Part shown: positions 23,797-30,097 of the stretch, piece by piece
How positions within the stretch are numbered: position 1 is the first letter of the stretch
Layout of the letters: each line of letters starts with the position of its first letter
Source: Candidatus Methanolliviera sp. GoM_oil
GTDB taxonomy: Archaea > Halobacteriota > Methanoliparia > Methanoliparales > Methanoliparaceae
Assembly: GCA_902158735.1 (NCBI GenBank)
Contig: CABGHG010000001.1
Coordinates: 1 to 30,589 of the forward strand
Direction of reading: 5' to 3'
DNA: 30,589 bases
Translations under genes and position numbers: made by a program
Notes under the pieces: model-generated
What the model saw: the letters and a program-made list of their open reading frames with translations, nothing else
The model's database searches: none
Told to the model about the DNA's origin: nothing

Positions 23797-24174
23797 ATGG
23801 CAAACGATCTTCTCGGTTATTTTAGAAAGGTAGGATTAGCAGCGCTTTATGATCTGGTCGTACCGGCAATTTTAGAAAAAATTGAGAGAGTAACTCCTCA
23901 AGATATCCGCGATTCTATAGACGAGTGGAAAGACCCGTGGGAGTATATTCCTGCCGAGATGAAAGAGATCCTATTTGAGATGGTCAAGAGATATAAACAG
24001 CTTATCAAGAAGTATATTAACACGATAACGCCGGAGATGATGATGGATCTGTTATTAAAAGCGAGAAGAGATTTGGCCGGAGCTATTATAGATCACAGAG
24101 ACGGGGATAGGTGGTGGGAATGGTGGATAGGGCTGGCGAAAGAGAGGATATTGAAGGAGATATCAAAATCATGA
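23797..24174 (+). CDS. Unknown 125-aa helical protein
   Basis: I do not recognise this family. The product is predicted mostly helical. A moderately hydrophobic start (LGYFRKVGLAALYDLVVPAI) is followed by charged stretches with several aromatic clusters (EWKDPWEYIP, then DRWWEWW near residue 107). No Cys pairs, P-loop or signal peptide are seen. A strong ribosome-binding site GAGGTGA precedes ATG 23797. The stop overlaps the start of the acyl-CoA synthetase-like gene (ATGA), so the two are translationally coupled and may work together, for example as a small partner subunit; that is inference. Confidence 0.8.
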   Translation: MANDLLGYFRKVGLAALYDLVVPAILEKIERVTPQDIRDSIDEWKDPWEYIPAEMKEILFEMVKRYKQLIKKYINTITPEMMMDLLLKARRDLAGAIIDHRDGDRWWEWWIGLAKERILKEISKS

Positions 24175-26039
24175 AGGATTTAAGCCCATTGTTCGACCCA
24201 AGATCGATTGCGGTGATCGGGGCAACAAACGACTTTAACAAATGGGGTTTTATCACTTTTTTAAGCACCATAAGTGGATTTAGGGGAAAGGTCTATCCTG
24301 TGAATTGGAATGAAGAGAAAGTACTGGGTTACCCGGCATTTAAAAAGGTGACCGATATACCGGATCCGATTGATCTGGCAATATTCGTTATCCCTGCTCC
24401 TGCTGTTTCTAATGTTATGGAAGATTGTGTCGAAAAGGGCGTCAAATCTGCCGTCATCATCTCCGCCGGATTTGCAGAGATCGGAGAAGAGGGGAAGAGA
24501 TTAGAAGATGAACTCATCAGGGTGGCAAAGAAGGGAAAAATTCGCTTCGTCGGTCCAAATTGTATGGGATTCTGGAGTGCTTCTTCAAATTTGTCGGCAC
24601 TCATGTATCCCACTCCTTTCAGAGACGGTCCATTTGCTCTTGTGACACAGGGGGGAAATCTGGGTGTTGCAATAGCAATGGACGCCTATAAGCGAGGAAT
24701 AGGGTTTCACAGGTACGTGAGTTGCGGACGCGCCGTTGGTATACAGATCGAAGATTATATCGAGTACTTTGGGAAAGACCCCGAGGTAAAGGTGATCCTA
24801 ACTTATATAGAGGGTTTAGATGATGGGAGAAGATTCATCGATAAGGTCAGAGGGGTGACGAGAGAGAAACCGGTCGTCGTGCTTAAACCTGGGAAGAGCG
24901 AAGTTACGGAGAGGGCGATAATGTCTCATTCCGGGGCCCTCTCTGGCTCGTATCAGATTTATGGAGAGGCATTCAAAAAGGCTGGAGCGATCAGGGTAGA
25001 TAGCGCCGAGGAGCTTTTGGATGTAGGTATTGGATTACTATCCCAGCCGCTTCCAACGGGGAGAAATGTTGCCGTCATCACCCCTGGGGGAAGCTACGGT
25101 GTTATGTGTGCCGATTGTTGTGCCCCTCTTGGCCTAAATGTGATCAAACTACCAAAAAATATTATCAATGAATTTGATAAAATGTTTCCTCCTCGATGGA
25201 GCCGCGGTAACCCCATAGATCCGGCGGGAGATCGAGATTTTGTCCCCTATCTGAAGGCGGTTGAGCGAGTGATGGAACTAAAAGAAGTGGATTCATTGAT
25301 CTTTATGGGTTTTGGCAATCTTTCCAGCTTTTTTGAGATGGATTCGCCGCTATTCAGAGATATGATAAAATTTATGCCGGAGATCGTTCCGAATCTACTC
25401 TCCACGTTTGATCTTAGAAAGATCGATATTCAACAATTCTTACCTTTGCTCAATTCTCCATTCTTAAGCTCTTTTTTAGCCTTTTCGTATAAGGGGGTAA
25501 ATGGAGATACAGACGAAAAAGAACTCTCCGAAAAAGTTACCTCATCGATCAATTCTGCCTTTGAGGGGGGTGGAAATATAAGAACCTTTAAAGGATTGAT
25601 CGATTCCGTGATAGAAAAGATCGACCTCGTCGGATTGATATTACCTCTTTTACCTATAATTGCCCCTATCATATCTGCCGGAGAAGAGATAGGCGAAAAA
25701 GAGTTTGTTCCGTTGATTGCCCCAATAATAGAATCCAGCAGATCAGATATAACATCTATAACGAAGAATATGATCTTGGGGATTCCATCTTTCCTTAACC
25801 CTGAAGGGATGGATATGAGCAAAATTTTGGAGGTATTTGATTCCATCATGGGAATGATCGTCCTCTACTGGATCGAGGCATATAAAAAACCAATAATTGC
25901 AACCACCTTCTCCGGGGCGACAACTCCTCTAATAAATTTGAGCAGGGGACCCTACTTTGCATATCCTTCTCCCGAGCGGGCGGCAAAAGTTCTGACAAAA
26001 TTGTTCGAATATAAGGAATATCTGGATTCTTCAAGATAG
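24171..26039 (+). CDS. Acyl-CoA synthetase (NDP-forming) alpha-type protein with a large insertion
   Basis: 622 aa, related to the alpha subunit of ADP-forming acetyl/acyl-CoA synthetase. The CoA-binding Rossmann domain is at about 1-130 (LFDPRSIAVIGATNDFNKWG, FVGPNCMGFW). The second domain is at about 150-290 and keeps the phosphorylated-His motif SHSGALSGS (His253). The third begins RNVAVITPGGSYGVMCAD. Between about 380 and 555 lies a hydrophobic, serine-rich stretch absent from ordinary alpha subunits of about 460 aa; the fold resumes at KKPIIATTFSGATTPLI and PSPERAAKVL. There is no ATP-grasp domain and no beta-subunit gene in the window, so it may need a distant partner or have lost synthetase activity. 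ATG 24171 is chosen because it overlaps the upstream stop. Confidence 0.85.
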   Translation: MKDLSPLFDPRSIAVIGATNDFNKWGFITFLSTISGFRGKVYPVNWNEEKVLGYPAFKKVTDIPDPIDLAIFVIPAPAVSNVMEDCVEKGVKSAVIISAGFAEIGEEGKRLEDELIRVAKKGKIRFVGPNCMGFWSASSNLSALMYPTPFRDGPFALVTQGGNLGVAIAMDAYKRGIGFHRYVSCGRAVGIQIEDYIEYFGKDPEVKVILTYIEGLDDGRRFIDKVRGVTREKPVVVLKPGKSEVTERAIMSHSGALSGSYQIYGEAFKKAGAIRVDSAEELLDVGIGLLSQPLPTGRNVAVITPGGSYGVMCADCCAPLGLNVIKLPKNIINEFDKMFPPRWSRGNPIDPAGDRDFVPYLKAVERVMELKEVDSLIFMGFGNLSSFFEMDSPLFRDMIKFMPEIVPNLLSTFDLRKIDIQQFLPLLNSPFLSSFLAFSYKGVNGDTDEKELSEKVTSSINSAFEGGGNIRTFKGLIDSVIEKIDLVGLILPLLPIIAPIISAGEEIGEKEFVPLIAPIIESSRSDITSITKNMILGIPSFLNPEGMDMSKILEVFDSIMGMIVLYWIEAYKKPIIATTFSGATTPLINLSRGPYFAYPSPERAAKVLTKLFEYKEYLDSSR

Positions 26040-26275
26040 TATTGTAGATTAGGCACTATCGATTTTTCTAGTGATTTTCAACTTTTTCACATTTTTCAAT
26101 AGCCATTTTTTGCATGTTAGAAGATTTTAAAACATATTTTACACAATTTTTTTATATTTCTCATCATTATGTTTCAGATGGTGAAAAACCAGAAAACAGT
26201 TCATTTTTATCATAAAAAAAGGGATAGCTATCGCTATTAGATTACTCTTTGATAAACCCAAAAATAGACAAAAAG
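26040..26275. other. AT-rich spacer after the ribosomal/secY cluster
   Basis: No gene is seen. The first 120 bases after the stop are strongly T-rich on the plus strand, with repeated TTTTTC, TTTTTCAC and TTTTTTTATA tracts. This fits a terminator for the long upstream transcription unit. Further on, GATAGCTATCGCTATTAG (about 26222-26239) is a small imperfect palindrome. The right part borders the decayed transposase and may include its old end. Confidence 0.5.
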
Positions 26276-26589
26276 TTATCCAGGATCTAAAAAGGGAATG
26301 AACTTCAAGAATACTTCAAGCAGCGTTTTCTCAGGTTTTTTGAGCATTCCAGCTCTCCTCATTGCAGAGAGCTTTATATGATTTTCAATTCCCTTATCCT
26401 TCCGAAGTTGTTTCTTTCTGTGCGTCTTGAGACTTGTTGAATAATAGTTCTCAAGTAAATTATTAGTGGCAGGAGCTCCTTTCACGAAGTAGAAGCTGTG
26501 AGGTACTTCCAGTTCTTCTTTATCATCTCCAATCTCTTTCTAACAGGTGTGCTAAATGAATAGAACTCCTTCATAAGATCATCGAAGGT
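26276..26589 (-). pseudogene. Decayed transposase, C-terminal part, frameshifted
   Basis: The minus strand encodes the end of a DDE-type transposase in two frames. TFDDLMKEFYSFSTPVRKRL and then EMIKKNWKYLT are in the first frame. ELEVPHSFYFVKGAPATNNL, ENYYSTSLKTHRKKQLRKDK, and GIENHIKLSAMRRAGMLKKP are in the second, which ends TLLEVFLKFIPFLDPG. The NN-x-x-ENYYS block and spacing recall archaeal ISNCY-type transposases, from memory. The frame is broken around 26510 and the catalytic N-terminal part is missing, so it is dead. Confidence 0.7.
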
Positions 26590-26752
26590 CCTCAAAAATC
26601 TTCGATTTTTGGGATCCCACGACGAAGTCGTCAGGAGAAAAAGAACAAACCATCGCTAGATTTTCGGACTGTGCCGGTTTGAGAACAGCTGTTTTCAGTG
26701 CTTTAGGTGCGATAACCTTCAACATTTCTTCCTTATGCATTCTTCGATTCAT
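26579..26752 (-). other. 57-codon ORF, probably part of the IS remnant
   Basis: An open frame starts MNRRMHKEEMLKVIAPKALK and ends SQKSKIFEDLR, running through two small hairpins (26593-26631). No family is recognised. Its last residues come from the hairpin element. It lies just upstream of, and slightly overlaps, the transposase fragment in another frame, so it may be the transposase N-terminus after a large internal deletion, or noise. Confidence 0.25.
26593..26631 (+). repeat. Dispersed hairpin, copy E, inside the IS remnant
   Basis: Perfect 8-bp arms CAAAAATC and GATTTTTG with loop TTC (26593-26611). The palindrome GGGATCCC follows (26611-26618), then a second hairpin ACGAC-GAA-GTCGT (26619-26631). 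The first has the same arms as the hairpins before eL32. It sits where the transposase frames break, so it looks inserted. Confidence 0.75.
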
Positions 26753-26833
26753 AAATGGATATTCTGCACATAGGCAGTGCGACTGCTATGCTGATTACAA
26801 GGTTTAAATATTTTCTTTACCCTAAAAAGAGCC

Positions 26834-27805
26834 TTATTTTTTTGCCTTTATTCCAGTGATCCCATCTTTTTCAATGTCAAATAGAATCTCCGTCTCTTCA
26901 CCATCTTGCACGATGAGTTTCCTCCCTTCGATTATCTCACCAATTCTTTTTGCGTCGAGTAGATGGTCTTTAAAGACAGTTATCACTTCTGCTGTATCCT
27001 TCTTTTTGCAGGTTACCACAAACCCCATCCCCGGATACATCTTGAGCCATTGTTCCATCTCTAACCCATCAGGTATGGGTATATCATTTATATCTACGAT
27101 TGCCCCGACCCCACTGACCTCAAGAAGCATGCCGAGTGTTCCAAGCATTCCAGGATTACTCAAATCTTTTCCCGCCGTCACAAGTTTTCTTCTTCCCAAT
27201 ATTCTCATGGATTCCATCTGTCTCTTCAACGTCTCACCATCTTTTAAAGTGACGCTATCCCAACATAGGCTACATGTGGGGTAAATTCTGCCGTTCAAAT
27301 CCACGCCCACGACGACATCTTCGCCGACGTTTGCCGTGTGGCTATAGATCACAGAATCTTTCTCTGCTCTTCCTACGATGGTGATACCCAATGAATTGTA
27401 TGAAGTGTTTGGGTGGAGGTGTCCTCCGACGATCGGTACTTTGAACTTCTTTATCGCGTCCTGCATGCCTTTTAAAGCTTCCATGCAAAATTCTTTGGAC
27501 TTCATTGCGAGAATGTTCACCATTGCAAGGGGAGTTCCTCCCATCGCACAGATGTCGTGAATGTTTACAAGTATGGAGCAATAGCCTGCCCAGTATGGAT
27601 CGGCGTCTATCATCTTTTCCCATATACCATCCGCTGACATGAGAATGATATCATCCCCAAAATCGAGGACTGCGGCGTCTTCCCCAAAAGAAGCTATCAC
27701 AAAATCCTCCTTCTCTTCAAACCCCTCTACAATGTGACCTATATCGCTCTTCCTCTTGACACCGTCAAACTCTCTTATTTTATGTAGCAGATCTTTTAGA
27801 TTCAT
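26834..27805 (-). CDS. Methanogenesis marker protein 2 family (AIR synthase-related)
   Basis: 323-aa PurM-like ATP-binding protein. I recognise the methanogenesis marker 2 family from DADPYWAGYCSILVNIHDIC, AMGGTPLAMVNILAMKSKE and IVGGHLHPNTSYNSLGITIV, then AGKDLSNPGMLGTLGMLLEV and EQWLKMYPGMGFVVT. Its precise reaction is unknown to me; the family is nearly confined to methanogens and their methane/alkane-oxidising relatives. An ATG 16 codons upstream (27853) gives a longer frame, but those codons lie in a double hairpin and upstream of the likely transcription start. ATG 27805, with GGAG 8 nt before it, is the better start. Confidence 0.85.
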   Translation of the reverse strand: MNLKDLLHKIREFDGVKRKSDIGHIVEGFEEKEDFVIASFGEDAAVLDFGDDIILMSADGIWEKMIDADPYWAGYCSILVNIHDICAMGGTPLAMVNILAMKSKEFCMEALKGMQDAIKKFKVPIVGGHLHPNTSYNSLGITIVGRAEKDSVIYSHTANVGEDVVVGVDLNGRIYPTCSLCWDSVTLKDGETLKRQMESMRILGRRKLVTAGKDLSNPGMLGTLGMLLEVSGVGAIVDINDIPIPDGLEMEQWLKMYPGMGFVVTCKKKDTAEVITVFKDHLLDAKRIGEIIEGRKLIVQDGEETEILFDIEKDGITGIKAKK

Positions 27806-27849
27806 TTGAAAATCTCCGATTTTCAAGTGTGCAAATCGAAGATTTGCAC
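27806..27849 (-). repeat. Dispersed start-codon element, copy D: double hairpin leader
   Basis: Read on the minus strand there are two adjacent perfect hairpins. The first has arms GTGCAAATC and GATTTGCAC with loop TTC (27829-27849). The second has arms TTGAAAATC and GATTTTCAA with loop GGA (27806-27826) and abuts the ATG at 27805. GGAG of the second is the ribosome-binding site, 8 nt before ATG. The arm differences against copy C3 are compensatory (AAAAA/TTTTT against GAAAA/TTTTC), which supports a conserved stem. Confidence 0.85.
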
Positions 27850-27864
27850 TCATCGTTGATCTCT

Positions 27865-27874
27865 ATTTTAAAAA
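27865..27874 (-). promoter_or_regulatory. TATA box of the marker-2 gene
   Basis: TTTTTAAAAT on the minus strand predicts a transcription start near 27844, inside the double hairpin and downstream of the ATG at 27853. This leaves ATG 27805 as the usable start. Confidence 0.45.
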
Positions 27875-27877
27875 CCG

Positions 27878-27888
27878 TTAAATATAAA
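27878..27888 (+). promoter_or_regulatory. TATA box of rfcL
   Basis: TTAAATATAAA precedes the rfcL ATG by 27 nt (end to start). The predicted transcription start near 27908 gives a leader of under ten bases and no ribosome-binding site. The two divergent promoters are only a few bases apart. Confidence 0.55.
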
Positions 27889-27914
27889 TTTTGTTCATCC
27901 TCATTCTATATTGG

Positions 27915-29261
27915 ATGATTATAGACTGGACAGAAAAATATAGGCCAAAAACGATAAAAGAGATCGTCGGAAACGAGAGAGCAGTAGAGCATTTTAAGAG
28001 ATGGATAAAAGATTTTGGAGGTGGGAGGGTCAAAAAAGCATCAATTCTATATGGTCCTCCTGGAGTTGGAAAGACCTCCTCCATTTATGCACTTGCAGGA
28101 GAAGAAGGACATAAATACGATATAATCGAGCTAAACGCAAGCGATCAAAGAACATACAAAGTTATCAAAAGGATAGCGGGCTCTACTTCAAAAACTTCTT
28201 CTTTGGAGGGTAAAAAAAAGATAATACTCTTGGACGAGGCAGATAATTTGCATGGAAACGCTGATAGGGGTGGGGCCAAGGCGATAGGGGAGATAATAAT
28301 GGGAACAAGGCACCCAGTCGTATTGGTAGCTAATAACCTCTCTAAAATTCCTACAGGTGTCAAGAATCGGTGCAAGAAGATAAAATTTGAACAGATAAAA
28401 AAATCTTCCATCTCAAAAGTTTTAATGGATATATGTGAAAGAGAGAATATCACGTTCGACGATGACGCAATAAAGAGAATTTCGGATAAAAATAGGGATT
28501 TAAGAGCCGCTATAAATGATTTACAGGCTATATCTATTGGAAAGACTCATATAGGCGTCGAGGACGTCTCCGTTTATGGAAGGGATGTTTTCTTCGGGAT
28601 GAATAATAGAAGAGATAGATCTCACTTCTTAAACGCCATCTTTAGGAATGATGATCCGAAACCTCTCTTAAAGATGGTGATCAATCTGGATGAAACGCCC
28701 GAAGATTTGATACAGTGGATAAATGAGAATCTATTCAAAGCTTATTGGGGAAATGACCTTATTTTAGCTTTAGATTGCCTATCACGAGCAGATTTGTACA
28801 TGGGAAGGGTATATTCAAATCAAAATTATGGGTTATGGCGTTATGCGGTGGATCTGATGACTACAGGTGTTCAACTCTCAAAAAACAAAAGGTATGAAGA
28901 TATAGACTACTCCAGTCCGTCCAGGTGGAATATACTTGGTAGAGCAAAGAAATCGAAGAAGATTGGAAACGAGGTTTGTTACAAAGTATCAAAAAGGTAT
29001 AATATCTCAATGAAAAAGGCTAAGATGGATGCTCTGCCATATATAAAAAGGCTGTGCATGGACAAACATACGTTAGTAGGTATTAAAAAGGAACTAAACC
29101 TAAAAGAAGAAGAATTAGTGCTTATTTCTGGTATCAAAAGTGAAATTATCAATAATATATTAAAAGAGGAGATAAAACACGATGAAAACGTAAAAAAGAA
29201 GGCGATAGAAGATAAGAGTGGTAAAGCGAGGCAAAAATCCGTCTTTGATTTCTCTTCATGA
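27915..29261 (+). CDS. rfcL: Replication factor C large subunit
   Basis: 448-aa clamp-loader subunit that opens PCNA onto primed DNA with the small RFC subunits. DWTEKYRPKTIKEIVGN marks the N-terminus, Walker A is GPPGVGKT (47-54), and Walker B is ILLDEAD with DEAD at 107-110. NRCKKIKFEQ (sensor/arginine region) and NRDLRAAINDLQAIS follow. The C-terminus ends RQKSVFDFSS, a PCNA-interacting motif (QKSVFDF). ATG 27915 is chosen because the family begins IDWTEKYRP and the predicted transcription start lies just upstream. The small subunit gene is not nearby. Confidence 0.96.
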   Translation: MIIDWTEKYRPKTIKEIVGNERAVEHFKRWIKDFGGGRVKKASILYGPPGVGKTSSIYALAGEEGHKYDIIELNASDQRTYKVIKRIAGSTSKTSSLEGKKKIILLDEADNLHGNADRGGAKAIGEIIMGTRHPVVLVANNLSKIPTGVKNRCKKIKFEQIKKSSISKVLMDICERENITFDDDAIKRISDKNRDLRAAINDLQAISIGKTHIGVEDVSVYGRDVFFGMNNRRDRSHFLNAIFRNDDPKPLLKMVINLDETPEDLIQWINENLFKAYWGNDLILALDCLSRADLYMGRVYSNQNYGLWRYAVDLMTTGVQLSKNKRYEDIDYSSPSRWNILGRAKKSKKIGNEVCYKVSKRYNISMKKAKMDALPYIKRLCMDKHTLVGIKKELNLKEEELVLISGIKSEIINNILKEEIKHDENVKKKAIEDKSGKARQKSVFDFSS

Positions 29262-29304
29262 TCTTCGATGACCATCAAGATAGAAAAATGGGCTTGTTCT
29301 CGCT

Positions 29305-29328
29305 CAAAGATCAAAAACCTGATCTTTG
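29305..29328 (+). repeat. Hairpin after rfcL (terminator or dispersed element)
   Basis: Perfect 9-bp arms CAAAGATCA and TGATCTTTG with a 6-nt loop AAAACC lie 43 nt after the rfcL stop; a T-run (ATTTTTG, 29341-29347) follows. It may serve as a terminator. The arm (CAAA-GATC) resembles the dispersed hairpins, though the loop is longer. Confidence 0.5.
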
Positions 29329-29388
29329 GAAGCACCCGCATATTTTTGTATAGTACTCTGTAAATATCCCATAATAAGTGCCGGGGGC

Positions 29389-29484
29389 GGGATTCGAGCC
29401 CGCGACCTTCAGATATCCCAGGCGTCTCTTCCACACACAAGCACCCTATGAGTCTGACGCCCTAACCAGCTAGGCCACCCCGGC
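29389..29484 (-). tRNA. tRNA-Met (CAT), elongator, with a 32-nt intron
   Basis: Acceptor arms GCCGGGG and CCCCGGC with discriminator A, D-arm GCCTAGCTGGTTAGGGC, and T-arm GCGGG-CTCGAAT-CCCGC are all intact. The anticodon stem TCAGA/TCTGA closes the loop CTCATAA after splicing, giving anticodon CAT. The intron occupies 29415-29446, between positions 37 and 38. It forms a bulge-helix-bulge: CTCA pairs with TGGG, bulges are TAG and ATA, and the inner helix is GGTG/CGCC. The GCCGGGG acceptor fits elongator Met, not initiator or Ile2. CCA is not encoded. Confidence 0.95.
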
Positions 29485-29504
29485 AACGGCGAATAATTAA
29501 GGAT

Positions 29505-29518
29505 CGTTAAAATAATTT
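29505..29518 (-). promoter_or_regulatory. Probable promoter of tRNA-Met
   Basis: On the minus strand an AT-rich AATTATTTTAACG lies about 25-30 nt before the mature tRNA 5' end, where a TATA element is expected. No other function is seen for the 76 nt between the tRNA and the Cys-rich gene. Confidence 0.35.
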
Positions 29519-29560
29519 TCTATGCCGTTGATTTACAGCACTGATCTTCCTATATTACAA

Positions 29561-30070
29561 TTATGGAATCTCTAATCTCCATTTGCAATAACAGTCATCC
29601 GGGTGATCATCCGGGGGGCACACAATGCAGCTCAATTTGGCATCAGAGTCGATTTCGCGGGCAAAATTTGTGAAGTAAAGTATTCCCGGTTCTTTGCACG
29701 GAAATTCACTCTTACCCCATTTAATTCTTGCTTTTTGTGCGGAGCACGATGGATTGCAAAGCACCACATGTTTCTCCGTCTGTTCCAAAACTTCAAATTC
29801 CTCCACAAAATTTTCCGGGACAAACCTAAATGCATTAACGAACCCAGGGATACCTTCTCCTATGTTAAAAATCTTTTTAATTCTTTTCGCGTGTGATCTT
29901 CCAACATCGCCGATTAATTTAAGTTCCAATTTACATGCGGCATCAAGCCCATATTCATCCTCTACGGCAGATCTCCACCTCTGGTGAAGATTCCCCCAAA
30001 ACCACATCATAGTCTCTATTAAATTCTCCATCTGTGCTGTCGAAAGACCTTCCAATTTTTCCGATCCCAT
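29561..30070 (-). CDS. Cys-rich protein, DUF6125 / ATC-hydrolase-like
   Basis: 169-aa protein. The N-terminal half is helical (LSTAQMENLIETMMWFWGNL, then LELKLIGDVGRSHAKRIKKI). The C-terminal half carries several cysteines in the order CNPSCSAQKARIKWG, SEFPCKEPGILYFTNFA, LSCIVCPPDDHPDDCYCKW. The PCK-x-x-G, FAR-x-ID and CPPD-x-HPDD blocks recall archaeal DUF6125 / L-2-amino-thiazoline-4-carboxylate hydrolase-like proteins, in which the cysteines may bind metal or an Fe-S cluster. This is a recalled resemblance. It is 27 nt downstream of the phosphatase gene, with GGATGTG as a weak ribosome-binding site, and probably shares its transcript. Confidence 0.6.
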   Translation of the reverse strand: MGSEKLEGLSTAQMENLIETMMWFWGNLHQRWRSAVEDEYGLDAACKLELKLIGDVGRSHAKRIKKIFNIGEGIPGFVNAFRFVPENFVEEFEVLEQTEKHVVLCNPSCSAQKARIKWGKSEFPCKEPGILYFTNFAREIDSDAKLSCIVCPPDDHPDDCYCKWRLEIP

Positions 30071-30097
30071 TTTATATACACATCCTGTTTAAATTAT

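Noticed and set aside
24111..24170. Upstream extension of the acyl-CoA synthetase-like protein by 20 codons
   Set aside because: It overlaps the end of the 125-aa gene. The ATGA-coupled start at 24171 places the conserved LFDPRSIAVIGA block at the expected distance from the N-terminus.
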